NCBI RefSeq assembly: GCF_000092285.1
Contig: NC_014100.1
Span: forward strand, 434,001 to 498,000
DNA: 64,000 bases
Source of the DNA: Caulobacter segnis ATCC 21756
GTDB lineage: Bacteria; Pseudomonadota; Alphaproteobacteria; Caulobacterales; Caulobacteraceae
Direction: 5' to 3'
Shown here: positions 38,764 through 48,366 of the stretch, piece after piece
Layout of the letters: each line of letters opens with the position of its first letter
How positions within the stretch are numbered: position 1 is the first letter of the stretch
Position numbers and translations under genes: made by a program
The notes under the pieces: model-generated
The model's input: only the letters and a program-made list of their open reading frames with translations
What the model was told of the DNA's origin: nothing
Databases searched by the model: none

Positions 38764-39074
38764 TGCCTTCTCCGCGGACAACCGAGCCCAAGGGTGGGCG
38801 TTGGCTAATAGCAATAGTCCGTTGGAGCCGGTCTCGGGGTTAGCCGTGGTAAAGGGCGGTCAAGGTTGGATTGGCGTGAGAATGTGAGCGGAAAAATAGA
38901 TCAATATTCGCAACGTCGTAGATGAGGGTGCGGGTTTCATATTTTGGGGTCATTTGACCGGCGCGACGCTTTACCGGGATTTACTGGATCATTCGCATGC
39001 GTGGGGGAATGGTTCGGTTGCGCCGGTCGTCCTCAAGGATGCCCATCCTAGCGCGGGCCTTTCGAGGAAATTCC
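38764..39074. other. Divergent promoter region
   Basis: These 311 bases separate the minus-strand hydrolase unit from the isochorismatase-like gene. An AT-richer stretch is at about 38890-38950 (AATAGATCAATATTCGCA), a likely promoter area. No gene or strong repeat is seen. Confidence 0.45.
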
Positions 39075-39755
39075 ATGACCACGTCGCCGAAGCAAAAGTC
39101 GAGCGTCCTGCCCACCGGCGGTGGCGCGGCTCTTCTGGATCCTGAAGATGCGGTGATCCTGCTGCTGGATCACCAGTCGGGCTTGTTCCAGACCGTCAAG
39201 GACATCCCGGTGGCGGACCTCCGACGCAACGTCGAGGTGGTCGCTCGCCTCGCGACGCTGCTGAACATTCCGGTGATCACGTCCGCGTCCGAGCCGTCCG
39301 GCTCGAACGGCCCGCTGATGCCCGAGATTCACGAGATCGCGACCCATGCCGTCTACGTGCCGCGCAAGGGCGAGGTGAACGCCTGGGACAACGGCGACTT
39401 TGTCGACCAGGTCAGGGCAACGGGCCGTAGGACCTTGATCATGGCTGGCGTCTGGACCAGCGTCTGCGTGATGTTCCCGGCCCTGGACGCCGTCGCGGCC
39501 GGCTATGACGTTTACGCCGTCATCGACGCCTCCGGCGATCCCAGCGAGATGGCTTCGCGGACCAGCCTCGCCCGCTTCGTCCAGGGCGGGGTCAAGCCGA
39601 CCTCGGCCAACGCCCTGCTTAGCGAGTTGCACCGCACCTGGGCGCGTCCCGAAGCTGCTGAACTGGCCAAGCTCTACGGCCTAGCGGCTCCCAACTACGC
39701 CGCGGTGATGGAGAGTTTTCAGAAGGCTCAAGCGGTGGCTAGGGCCAGCGCCTAA
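39075..39755 (+). CDS. Isochorismatase-family cysteine hydrolase
   Basis: A 226-residue cysteine hydrolase of the isochorismatase/YcaC type. The triad is Asp32 (LLLDHQSGLF), Lys98 (VPRKGEVNAW) and Cys131 (AGVWTSVCVMF). The ATG at 39075 follows GAGGA; a longer frame from 38997 is rejected. It sits 62 bases before an Asp-nucleophile alpha/beta hydrolase on the same strand, so the two are probably co-transcribed. The substrate of YcaC-like proteins is unsettled. Confidence 0.87.
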   Translation: MTTSPKQKSSVLPTGGGAALLDPEDAVILLLDHQSGLFQTVKDIPVADLRRNVEVVARLATLLNIPVITSASEPSGSNGPLMPEIHEIATHAVYVPRKGEVNAWDNGDFVDQVRATGRRTLIMAGVWTSVCVMFPALDAVAAGYDVYAVIDASGDPSEMASRTSLARFVQGGVKPTSANALLSELHRTWARPEAAELAKLYGLAAPNYAAVMESFQKAQAVARASA

Positions 39756-39817
39756 GGTTCAACATCATCCCTGGCGGAGGGGGAAACCCAACACCGCCGG
39801 GGCCCGGGGAATCCTCG

Positions 39818-40690
39818 ATGTCGAAACACATTCCCTTCGAGACAGCCTTGAGGCGCGCCGAAGTCGGCGACGTCTCGATCTTCTACCGCGAGGCTGGAAG
39901 CCGTGAGCATCCGACGGTTCTTCTGCTGCATGGGTTTCCAGCTTCGTCTCACCAGTTTCGCCACCTGATCCCAGCTCTTGCGGATTGCTGTCACATGATT
40001 GCTCCGGACCTCCCGGGCTTTGGCTTCTCGACCGCTCCGGAGGATTTCAACTACAGCTTCGACAGCCTGGCCAAGACCATCGAAGCCTTCACCGATGCGA
40101 TCGGGCTTACCCGCTATGCCATCTATGTTTTCGATTACGGCGCGCCGGTGGGGCTTCGCCTGGCCTTGGCGCGACCGGGCGCCATTACGGCGATCGTTTC
40201 GCAGAACGGCAACGCCTACGAGGAGGGGCTCAGCGATGGATGGGCCCAGACCAAGGCCTATTGGGCCAACCCGTCGCCGACCAATCGCGAGGTCATGCGC
40301 GGGATGCTCACTCTGGAGGCGACGCGTTGGCAATACACCCACGGCGCGCGGGATGAGACCCAAGTGGCTCCGGAAGCCTACTGGCTGGACTACGCTCTTA
40401 TGTCGCGGCCGGGCAACGCGGACATCCAGCTAGACCTGATCGCGAGCTATGCGAGTAATATCGGGCTCTATCCGCGCATCCATCAGTATTTCCGCGAACG
40501 TCAGCCCCCGCTCCTGGCGGTTTGGGGCGCAAACGATCCCTTTTTCCTACCAGCTGGCGCGGAGGCCTTCAGGCGGGACCTGCCCAAGGCGGAGGTGCAT
40601 TTTTTGGATGCGGGGCATTTTGCTCTGGAAACCCATGGGCGCGAGATCGCGGACCTCATGCGCGCTTTCCTGGGGCGTCACCTGGCCTAG
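39818..40690 (+). CDS. Cytosolic alpha/beta hydrolase with Asp nucleophile
   Basis: A 290-residue paralogue of the exported hydrolase at 37519, without its signal peptide. The oxyanion loop is LLLHGFPASSHQFRHL, the nucleophile elbow YVFDYGAPVGLRLA (Asp), the acid Asp in VWGANDPFFLP, and the His in LDAGHFALETH. Dehalogenase or epoxide hydrolase activity is likely. A secreted and a cytosolic form of the same enzyme type in one neighbourhood suggests stepwise breakdown of one class of compound. Confidence 0.85.
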   Translation: MSKHIPFETALRRAEVGDVSIFYREAGSREHPTVLLLHGFPASSHQFRHLIPALADCCHMIAPDLPGFGFSTAPEDFNYSFDSLAKTIEAFTDAIGLTRYAIYVFDYGAPVGLRLALARPGAITAIVSQNGNAYEEGLSDGWAQTKAYWANPSPTNREVMRGMLTLEATRWQYTHGARDETQVAPEAYWLDYALMSRPGNADIQLDLIASYASNIGLYPRIHQYFRERQPPLLAVWGANDPFFLPAGAEAFRRDLPKAEVHFLDAGHFALETHGREIADLMRAFLGRHLA

Positions 40691-40708
40691 GCGGCGCCAA
40701 CCATCGGA

Positions 40709-43567
40709 CTACCGCGCGTCCAGCAGGGCCTTGGCCCGAACCAGGTCTCCGGATCCGAATCCTTCACTGAAGCGCCCGTAGGCGCTGTCGAGCGCGTCTT
40801 CCGCTTCAGTGTCGCCGCCCTGAGCGCGCGTCAGCTTGACCAGAGATATCGCCGCGCGAATCTCCCAGGCCAGCGTCCCGTCGCGGCGAGCGAGGTCAAT
40901 GGACCGCCGGTAGCAGTCGGCGGCCTGTCGCCAACGAGGCGGATCTTGCCAGCGTATGACATTGCCCTTGATGCGGATCACCTCGGGGATGACCACGATC
41001 TGTCCGGTGGCTTCGCAGAGCGCGATGGCTTCATCGATCGCCGCCAGACCCTCCCTCAAGTCGCTCTGGCGCGCGACAGCCTCGCCGTAGTTGGTCAGCA
41101 GATGTGGATAATACATGCGCGAGCCGCGCTCGCGCATGGTCAATAGCACCAGGCGCATTTCGGCCAGATCCACGAGCTGGCCCATGTAGAGCTTCCATCG
41201 CGCATGCTGGCCCGCGAGGACCGTCCCGCGCCAGAAAGTGATGCCATGCTTGGCCGCGTGATCCATGCCCTCGGTCATCTGGCGCCGCGCCGTTGCATAG
41301 TCGCGCAGGTGTAGAGAGAGCGTGGCCGATTGAAATCGGGCGAAACAGTAGGACCAGGCATAGTGGGAGGCTTCCGCCTCCTCCATCATGCGGTGCGCGG
41401 TCGTCTTGGCCTGGTCCGCTAGCCCCTGCAGCCACAGCACATGGATCATGCTGACCTGCGCCAGCAGGCGCTGGTTAAACGCGAAGCGTTCATCGTCGAA
41501 ACGGGTGTAGTCGCGCCGTTCTCGGTTCAGGGCCTTGTCCAGATGACGCCGCGCGCCGTCGAGATCGCCGAGCCATTCCAGCGCCGCCCCCGCGCCGACA
41601 TCGGCGCTGACGTCGGCGGCCTCGGCGTTCTCGCCCGCGATGGCGCGCATTCTGTCGGCGAGCGCCAGCACGGCGTTGGAGTCTCCTGTCCAAAGCTCGT
41701 ACTCGGAAAGACCTCGGAGACACTCCAGCTGCCGCGCCGTATCCCCCAGCGACACGGCGATCGCCAAGGCTGACTCCAGGGCGACCTTCGCCTCCGGCAG
41801 GGTTCCTTGGATATCGAGGAGGGTGGAGGCCAAGGTCTGCTGAAGAACCATCTCCTGCGATGGCGTGCGATGTATGGCGAAGCGATCGTCCAAGGCCCGG
41901 GCGACGGCGGCGCGACATTCTTCCGCCAGGGAAAGTCGCTTCCAGAGCGGGATCGCCGCGATCGTCAGCTTGACGCCCAACTCCGCGGAAAAGGGCGCGG
42001 TGAACGCCCATCTCGACGCCGTGCGGATCTCGTCCAGCGCATGCGCATGACGGGCTATCCATTCCATCTGCGCAAGCCGGCGTCCTTCCAGCATCGCGTG
42101 CTCGGCCATGGCCAATGCCCGCTCGGCGTGACGACGCCTGACGACATCGACCTCGCCGCTAGCGGCCAGCTTGTTTAGCGCGTGGCTCCTCGTGGCGTCC
42201 CAGAGGCGATATTCGACGCCATCATCGCGGATGTCGGCGCTGATCAGCGACTTGTCCACGAGACTGGCCAGCCCCTCGAGAACCTCGGTTCGCCCGATGG
42301 TCTCGTCCTCGGCGACGGCGCAGCCGGACTCCAAGTCGAACCCGCCCGCGAACGTCGACAATCGCCGCATGACGGCGCGCTCTTTCTCGGACAAGAGCCG
42401 GTAGCTCCACTCGATCGTCGCCAGCAAGGTCTGGTGGCGGGGTGGGCCTCCGCGCCGCGCCAGGTCCAGGCCGAGATGGTCGTCCAGTTGCCGCAGGACG
42501 CCTCGAATTCCGAATGTGGCGACCCGTGTCGCGACCAGTTCAATGGCCAACGCGTGGCCATCGAGCTTTCGGCAGATCTCCGCCACCGCTCGCGCGTCAT
42601 CGTCGCGCAGGCTGAAGGTTTCGAGCTGATCCGTCGCCCGCTGGGTAAAGAGCTGAACCGACGCGAAGGTTAGGGCGTGTCTCGCGTCCAAGTCGGGCCA
42701 AGCCGGCGGCGCCTCCAGCCCGCCGAGGCGCCGAACCCGCTCGCCCTCGAGCCGCAGTTGCTCGCGCGTGGTGACCAGGATGCGGACTCCGGACGCGGCC
42801 GCGAGGATCGTCCCTGCGCAATGGGCGACCTGGCCGATCAGATGCTCACAGCTGTCCAGCACGATCAGCATCCGGCGTTCGCGAAGGTGCTCGCAGAGTG
42901 TCGCCAGCACATTGGGAGAATCCGCCATCATGCCAACGACGGTGGCGATAGCGCTGGCGACCAATTCAGCGTCTTCAAGGGGCGAAAGATCAACGAGCCA
43001 GACGCCGTCCCGATAGGCGTCGATCATGCTCTCGGCGACAGCGATCGCAACGGTCGTCTTGCCAATGCCGCCTGGACCAACGATCGAGACGAGCCGGGAA
43101 GTATCCAGATCGCGGCCAATCATCTCGATCGCGCCCGCCCTTCCAAAAATGCGCGAGACGCCCAGCGGGAGGTTGTGGAGCCGGGGCGGCGAGGGCGCTG
43201 GCGGTGTCGTCGGCGCCGCCGAGGTTGAAGCGCTGACCGGGGCGATGAAACGGTACCCGCGGCCGATGACCGTGGCGATGTACCGCGCCGCGCCAACATC
43301 GTCGCCGAGCGCTTTTCTCAAGCCACCCATGTTGACCTTGAGATTGCACTCTTCAACGAAGACATTGGGCCACGCGCGCTGCATCAACTGACGCTTGCTG
43401 ACAACTTCGCCAGGACGTTCAACAAGCGCCGCCAGCAAGTCCAGCGCGCGCCCGCCGATGCGCACCGCCACCCCGTCCTTCAGCAGCAGCTGACGGTCCG
43501 GAAGGAATAGGAAGCCGTCGAACGCGAACGACTGCGAAACTCGCGCCGACAGGGTCGTCTCGGTCAT
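40709..43567 (-). CDS. Large winged-helix / STAND-type NTPase transcriptional regulator
   Basis: A protein of about 952 residues. An OmpR/ToxR-type winged helix (residues 15-108, VGLRK-like MGGLRKALGDD and IGRGYRFIAPV) is followed by an NTPase domain with P-loop VGPGGIGKTT (about 163-171) and Walker B LIVLDSCEHL (about 235), then a long helical TPR-like tail from about residue 430. This is the AfsR/MalT-like layout without the sensor kinase. ATG 43567 is chosen because the wing domain begins about 14 residues later; the upstream 87-residue extension looks non-coding. It is convergent with the hydrolase at 39818 and divergent from the TonB receptor at 44083. Confidence 0.85.
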   Translation of the reverse strand: MTETTLSARVSQSFAFDGFLFLPDRQLLLKDGVAVRIGGRALDLLAALVERPGEVVSKRQLMQRAWPNVFVEECNLKVNMGGLRKALGDDVGAARYIATVIGRGYRFIAPVSASTSAAPTTPPAPSPPRLHNLPLGVSRIFGRAGAIEMIGRDLDTSRLVSIVGPGGIGKTTVAIAVAESMIDAYRDGVWLVDLSPLEDAELVASAIATVVGMMADSPNVLATLCEHLRERRMLIVLDSCEHLIGQVAHCAGTILAAASGVRILVTTREQLRLEGERVRRLGGLEAPPAWPDLDARHALTFASVQLFTQRATDQLETFSLRDDDARAVAEICRKLDGHALAIELVATRVATFGIRGVLRQLDDHLGLDLARRGGPPRHQTLLATIEWSYRLLSEKERAVMRRLSTFAGGFDLESGCAVAEDETIGRTEVLEGLASLVDKSLISADIRDDGVEYRLWDATRSHALNKLAASGEVDVVRRRHAERALAMAEHAMLEGRRLAQMEWIARHAHALDEIRTASRWAFTAPFSAELGVKLTIAAIPLWKRLSLAEECRAAVARALDDRFAIHRTPSQEMVLQQTLASTLLDIQGTLPEAKVALESALAIAVSLGDTARQLECLRGLSEYELWTGDSNAVLALADRMRAIAGENAEAADVSADVGAGAALEWLGDLDGARRHLDKALNRERRDYTRFDDERFAFNQRLLAQVSMIHVLWLQGLADQAKTTAHRMMEEAEASHYAWSYCFARFQSATLSLHLRDYATARRQMTEGMDHAAKHGITFWRGTVLAGQHARWKLYMGQLVDLAEMRLVLLTMRERGSRMYYPHLLTNYGEAVARQSDLREGLAAIDEAIALCEATGQIVVIPEVIRIKGNVIRWQDPPRWRQAADCYRRSIDLARRDGTLAWEIRAAISLVKLTRAQGGDTEAEDALDSAYGRFSEGFGSGDLVRAKALLDAR

Positions 43568-44082
43568 TGGTGTTCGCCGTTGGAAGCTGGCGCCTTCGTT
43601 CGAGTGGGTCGACGAATGATGGTGCTTGAGGCGCCTGGCCGCTGTCCACCGCCCGGGTTTTTCCAGCGTGCTCAGGTCCGGACCGCTAAGAACCTTCATT
43701 CTTTGGCGTCGGGGGCGGCCAGTCGCGGTCGCTCGCGCCGGAACGCTGTTCTCAGCTTCGAGCGCCTGGAACCGTTCGTGAACCGGTTGAACGGCGCGGG
43801 AGGCTTCGGCCTCGGTGAGGCGAGGCATGATATGCCGTGGGCAGGTCCAATAGAACGCCGCCGCTCAAGGCGGCCGATCCGGTTCTGACGATCTTCATCG
43901 TGTTGTCCCATCGGTTAAAGGCCGCCCCTACGGCGCTACAATGAGCGTCCGCTGGCTTGAACGAAAGCGATGTTCTGCGACTATGGGCTGAGCGCCCGCC
44001 CGGATTGGGATATCCGCACAGCCGTCTCGCGGCTGGCTAGGCAGGGCCCCGTCTCGATGAATGGCTGTCGAAGAGGGGATTG
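43568..44082. other. Divergent intergenic region between the NTPase regulator and a TonB receptor
   Basis: These 515 bases hold no convincing gene. On the minus strand the regulator frame stays open to 43828, but codon bias and content do not look coding. Control elements for the receptor and the regulator are expected here; I see no clear palindrome matching the LacI-type operator. Confidence 0.4.
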
Positions 44083-46449
44083 ATGGCGGGGATCGTGATG
44101 CTGTGTCGTCTTGGGCCTATCGCGCTCCTGGCGGTTCAGGCGTTCGTATCGTCGGCGCTGGCCCAGCACGCCGTACCAATCGCGACGGAGCCATCTCCGT
44201 CGCGACCATCAGATTACGATGAAATCCTAGTGCTCGCTCAAGGACGTCTGCAGCGCCTGCGGGACGTTCCGATTTCAGCCTCGGTTGTGGGCGGCGTCGA
44301 TATCCAGAGCTGGAACCTCAACGACCTGACGGCGATCACCGCATCGGTTCCAGGCGTGCGCGTTTCGCCGGGGCCGGGCGCGGACCATGTCCATATTCGT
44401 GGGGTCGGTTCGGGCGAGAACGCGGGGTTCGAACAGTCCGTCTCCACCTTCGTCGACGGTGCTTATCGTGGCCGGGGCAGGGCCATTCGCGCCTCGCTCT
44501 TCGACGTCGAGCGGGTAGAGGTGCTCAAGGGGCCGCAAACCACATTCTTCGGCAACAACGCGATCGCCGGGGCCTTCAATATCGTGACCCGGAAGCCGGC
44601 TCGCGAAGCCCAATATGATGCAACCGCGCTCTATGCGCCCACCGATGGCGAATATGCGCTCGAAGCGGCGATCAGCACCCCCGTCAGTCCCACGCTCTCG
44701 GTCCGGCTTGCGGGAAAATTGTCCGGCATGGACGGTTACACCCGGAACGCGGTGAACGGCGAACTCGGCCCCCATCTGCGCGATTTCGTGGGCCGCGTAT
44801 CGGTTCGCCGGGAACCAAGCCCGATCTGGGAACTCGACGCCCGGGTCGACTATGGCCGCAACCGCGATACCGAGCAGAGCCAGTACCAGCTGGTCAACTG
44901 TCCGCCGCCAGCCGCGTTCGGAAATCCGATCGGCGTATGCGCCAATCAACAGGCCGCAAGCGGCGGCGCGCTCGACGACCGGCTGGACTACGACGCCAGC
45001 GTCTTGCCGAGCTTCTTCGACTACGACTTTGTCGAAGCGTCGATGACCAATCGATGGAGGATCGGGGGCGCGAACCTCAAGTGGATCTCAAGCTACTTTC
45101 GCCACGATTTCTCGCAGATGAACACGGTGTTTCCCGTCGACTATCCTGGGATCGCCAACACCCCATTCGTTCACAACGTGTTCAACGGAGAGGTGGCCCG
45201 CTCCGTTTCGAATGAAGTCCGCCTGGAATCCGAAGGTGGCGGTGTTTTGAAATGGATGATCGGCGCCTACTACGCGCACGGCGAGTTAAGCGCCGATTTG
45301 CTTTCCGGCAGCTATTTCGCGCCGCTCGGATTGCTTGGCGCGCCTTATTTCGACGCGGAAACGCCGTTCGCAAACCTAGGGGCGCTCGAGGAGTCCGCGG
45401 AGACGAAGTCGGCCTTCGCGTCCGCATCGGTCCGGCTGTCCGACGCTGTTCGGCTCAATCTCGGCGCTCGATACACCCGGGTCAGCAAGCAAACCGAGCG
45501 CAGTCTCGTGTTTGGCTCCGCGTTTCCCACGGCGACGTTCGATACGTTCGTTCCGGCGCCCGACGCCGTGCAGCTTCAGATCGCGGACGGTCTCGACGCG
45601 GAGATCGGGCCTTTCGACAAGCCCAGCCGCGTCGACGACAAATTCATGCCGTCCGCCAGCGTGCAATATGACGTGACCCCGCGGGTCATGGCCTACGTGT
45701 CCTACGCGAATGGCTTTAAGGCGGGCGGCTATGCGCTCAACAGCGTCGGGAACATGTTCGACGCCGAAACAGTCAATGCCTATGAGATCGGAATCAAGGG
45801 GACAGCCCGCGACCGGACCGTCTCGTTCAATCTCGCGGCCTATCGCAGCGACTACGACAATCTGCAGGAATCCACGGCCGACTTCCGCGTGGACGGCTCG
45901 ATCATCTTCCTGGTGAAGAACGTCGCGACCTCGCGCTCGCAAGGCGTCGATCTCAGTGCGAGCGCGCGCGCGAGCCGGTGGTTCACCCTGCGCGCCGACA
46001 TCGGCTATCTCGACGCGGTCTATCGCTCTTTCACCGACGGTCCATGCACGTCCTACCAGCAACTGACTCGGCCGGCCCCGTGCATCCAGGACCTGTCGGG
46101 CAAGCGAAAAGCGTTCGCTCCGACATGGAGTGGCGGCATCGGCGCGACGCTCACCGCACCCGTCGGCAATATCAAGCTCCGGGCCGATCCGTTGGTTTAC
46201 TTCACGTCGAGCTACTACGGCCAGGCAACCGCGGACCGTGAACTGCTGCAGAAGGCGTATGCGAAATTCGATCTGCGCATCGCCGCCGCCCCCGTCGATG
46301 GGAGATGGGAAATCGCGCTGATCGGCCGGAACCTGACCGACAAGGCGACCGCCAGCTATCGCAATTCGCTCCCCACCTCGCCCGGCTCCAGCTTCGCGCT
46401 CGTCGAGCGTCCTCGCTCGTTCGCGATCCAGGTCCTGGCAAGGCGTTGA
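44083..46449 (+). CDS. TonB-dependent receptor
   Basis: A receptor of about 788 residues with a signal peptide (LGPIALLAVQAFVSSALAQ). A TonB-box-like EILVLAQG is near residue 48, a plug domain has SVPGVRVSPGPGADHVHIRG and VERVEVLKGPQTTFFGNNA, and a 22-strand barrel ends in an aromatic-rich C terminus (PRSFAIQVLARR). ATG 44083 follows AGAGGGG and is chosen over the overlapping TTG at 44080. It is diverged from the receptors at 51218 and 60382 and lacks the LacI-type operator, so it belongs to another regulon. Likely ligands are sugars, lipids or aromatic compounds. Confidence 0.9.
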   Translation: MAGIVMLCRLGPIALLAVQAFVSSALAQHAVPIATEPSPSRPSDYDEILVLAQGRLQRLRDVPISASVVGGVDIQSWNLNDLTAITASVPGVRVSPGPGADHVHIRGVGSGENAGFEQSVSTFVDGAYRGRGRAIRASLFDVERVEVLKGPQTTFFGNNAIAGAFNIVTRKPAREAQYDATALYAPTDGEYALEAAISTPVSPTLSVRLAGKLSGMDGYTRNAVNGELGPHLRDFVGRVSVRREPSPIWELDARVDYGRNRDTEQSQYQLVNCPPPAAFGNPIGVCANQQAASGGALDDRLDYDASVLPSFFDYDFVEASMTNRWRIGGANLKWISSYFRHDFSQMNTVFPVDYPGIANTPFVHNVFNGEVARSVSNEVRLESEGGGVLKWMIGAYYAHGELSADLLSGSYFAPLGLLGAPYFDAETPFANLGALEESAETKSAFASASVRLSDAVRLNLGARYTRVSKQTERSLVFGSAFPTATFDTFVPAPDAVQLQIADGLDAEIGPFDKPSRVDDKFMPSASVQYDVTPRVMAYVSYANGFKAGGYALNSVGNMFDAETVNAYEIGIKGTARDRTVSFNLAAYRSDYDNLQESTADFRVDGSIIFLVKNVATSRSQGVDLSASARASRWFTLRADIGYLDAVYRSFTDGPCTSYQQLTRPAPCIQDLSGKRKAFAPTWSGGIGATLTAPVGNIKLRADPLVYFTSSYYGQATADRELLQKAYAKFDLRIAAAPVDGRWEIALIGRNLTDKATASYRNSLPTSPGSSFALVERPRSFAIQVLARR

Positions 46450-46536
46450 CGCCCAGCCCGCGATGTTCGCGACCGCCACAAAAAGGGGCTGTCACGTTAA
46501 TCGCGGCAGGTCAGAGAGGCTGAATACTTAACCGCC

Positions 46537-46734
46537 TCAGGCGGTAGCCGCCGCCCAAGCGGCGTTGGCATCGGCGCGTAAGCGCCGAAGCGTCGGGCGG
46601 CTGGCTTCGACGCCGCGTTCAGCCAGCAGATCCTCCACGTCTCGCAGGCTCAGGCTGAAGCGGAAATAGAGCCATATCGCGTGCCGAATGATCTCGGGCG
46701 GAAAGCGATGACGCTTGAACGAAAGGCGCTTCAT
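46537..46734 (-). pseudogene. Internally deleted IS6-family transposase
   Basis: The 65-residue frame begins like IS6-family transposases (RHRFPPEIIRHAIWLYFRF, then SLRDVEDLLAERGVE) and ends like their C terminus (SRPTLRRLRADANAAWAA). The catalytic DDE core, about 170 residues, is missing in between, so the two ends have been joined in frame. I could not identify matching terminal inverted repeats with confidence. It is a dead element, although a deleted copy with intact ends could still be moved by a helper transposase. Confidence 0.72.
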
Positions 46735-47120
46735 GACGGGGCTCCGGGTTCGAGGACAGCGTTAGCTTGTCGAGTGGGGCTTCCGGGCCAGCGTTAAGTG
46801 GTGGCCCCAAGTTGGCGAATTTGCCGCTTCGTTCCATTTCAATGGGTTAGCCGGACGGTGTTAAGCGGTCCCAACAGTTGCAACCTAACGCTGGGATTGG
46901 CCAAGTTGCAGCGACAGCCGATGAGGAAGTCGCCCGGGACGTAGGCGCTGGCGCACCTGGCTCGTCTTCTCCCGCTGATAGAAAACGGGCGCGCCCACGA
47001 TGGGATCTGGCCTGATCAATGACGGCTCGAAAGCTTACGGCAATCGTTTGCCAACGTGATCTCTTTCTTCTACACCGACCGTGCTGGAGCGCGCCGTCCT
47101 CCAGCCGGCCAGGAGAGCGC
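46735..47120. other. IS-flanking and promoter region of the GH68 gene
   Basis: No gene is seen. The left part is probably the remaining end of the IS6-like element. The right part carries the LacI-type operator at 47039-47052 and an AGGAGAG ribosome site before the GH68 ATG at 47121. Confidence 0.5.
47039..47052. promoter_or_regulatory. LacI-type operator 1 (GH68 gene)
   Basis: GGCAATCGTTTGCC, a 14-bp near-palindrome 68 bases upstream of the GH68 start. It is the exact reverse complement of operator 5 (53464-53477). Confidence 0.8.
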
Positions 47121-48275
47121 ATGTCCAGTGTCATTCCTTCAGCGGTCAGTTCGGAGTGGGCTGCGCCAGATCGCTGGGCGACGGCCGACGTGGCGCGAAT
47201 TGGCCTTCAAGACGTCAGCGCGGCGCCGCTGATCGTCGAGAAGGACATCGTCCGCGTCGCGGCCGACCTCGACATCTGGGACGCCTGGCCTGTTCAGATT
47301 CAATCCGGCGCGCCCATGGCGTTTGAAGGCGGAATGACGCTTTGGATGGCCCTGGCGTCGCCGCGCTTCGAGGATCCCGACGCTCGCCATGGCCACGCGA
47401 GGATCCATCTACTTCGGCGCGACGCCATGGGCTGGTCGGACCTCGGTCCGGCGATGCCGGACGGCTTCTCTCCGGGCAGTCGAGAATGGTCCGGTTCGGC
47501 CGTGCTGGACGCCGACGAGCGCTCTCTGACCCTGTATTTCACCGCCACGGGCCGGCGCGGCGAGGCGACCCTGACGTTCGAGCAGAGGCTGTTCAGCGCG
47601 CGCGCCACCCTCGAGATCGCCGCTGATCGTCCGAGGTTCTCCGGCTGGCGGGACTTGCGCGAGATCGTCGAGCGCGACCCCGCCCATTACATGGCCAGCG
47701 ACGGCGGCGTGGGCGTTGTCGGGACCATCAAGGCTTTCCGCGATCCGGCCTATTTCCATGATCCCCGCCACGGCGGCCACTACCTGTTCTTCGCCGGGTC
47801 GGCGGCCAATGGCGCCGAGTTCAATGGAGTGATCGGCGCGGCGGTGTCTTCTTCGGGCGTCGCGGACGATTGGCGTCTCGCGCCGCCGCTGATCGATGCG
47901 ACCGAGGTCAACAACGAGTTGGAGCGGCCCCATGTCGTCGTGGCGGACGGCCTCTACTACATGTTCTGGTCGACCCAGACCCACGTCTTCGCGCCCGGCC
48001 TTCGCCAAGCGCCGACGGGGCTCTACGGCATGGTCTCCGATCGTCTGAGCCACGGTTGGCGGCCCCTGAACGGCACGGGCCTGGTCTTCGCCAACCCTAA
48101 AGCCGCGCCGCGCCAGGCCTATAGCTGGCTGGTGCTGCCGGACCTGTCGGTGATCAGCTTCATCGACGACTGGGGGCGCGCCGCCGAGGCGACCGGCTCG
48201 CGGCGCTTTGGCGCCACCTTCGCGCCGACGCTGCGTCTAAGCCTGCGGGGCGACCAGGCCAAGCTGCAGGGCTAG
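47121..48275 (+). CDS. GH68 family enzyme (levansucrase / beta-fructosidase type)
   Basis: A 384-residue GH68 enzyme that cleaves sucrose, forming a fructosyl-enzyme intermediate and transferring fructose to water or to a fructan. The nucleophile is Asp54 (DIWDAWPVQ), the transition-state stabiliser Asp208 (AFRDPAYF), the acid/base Glu268 (NELERPHVV). No signal peptide is seen, so it may act in the cytosol or leave by another route, as do some proteobacterial GH68 enzymes. ATG 47121 follows AGGAGAG and is chosen over a longer frame. Operator 1 upstream and the LacI gene nearby indicate sugar-responsive control. Confidence 0.88.
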   Translation: MSSVIPSAVSSEWAAPDRWATADVARIGLQDVSAAPLIVEKDIVRVAADLDIWDAWPVQIQSGAPMAFEGGMTLWMALASPRFEDPDARHGHARIHLLRRDAMGWSDLGPAMPDGFSPGSREWSGSAVLDADERSLTLYFTATGRRGEATLTFEQRLFSARATLEIAADRPRFSGWRDLREIVERDPAHYMASDGGVGVVGTIKAFRDPAYFHDPRHGGHYLFFAGSAANGAEFNGVIGAAVSSSGVADDWRLAPPLIDATEVNNELERPHVVVADGLYYMFWSTQTHVFAPGLRQAPTGLYGMVSDRLSHGWRPLNGTGLVFANPKAAPRQAYSWLVLPDLSVISFIDDWGRAAEATGSRRFGATFAPTLRLSLRGDQAKLQG

Positions 48276-48314
48276 GGCGCGACCGGCTCCGGTTTGGCGA
48301 GGCCAGGTCGTCGC

Positions 48315-48328
48315 CGCAATCGATTGTC
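48315..48328. promoter_or_regulatory. LacI-type operator 2 (ceramidase-like gene)
   Basis: CGCAATCGATTGTC, 38 bases upstream of the GTG at 48367. Its position right after the GH68 gene implies that the ceramidase-like gene has its own regulated promoter. Confidence 0.8.
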
Positions 48329-48366
48329 CAAAGACGCGCTCAAGCGCGCTGCACCGGGAGGAAAAC

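Noticed and set aside
43568..43828. 87-residue N-terminal extension of the winged-helix NTPase regulator
   Set aside because: The composition looks non-coding, and the DNA-binding domain starts right after the ATG at 43567.
46619..46837. 72-codon minus-strand frame next to the IS6 remnant
   Set aside because: It overlaps the transposase remnant in another frame and has no motif.
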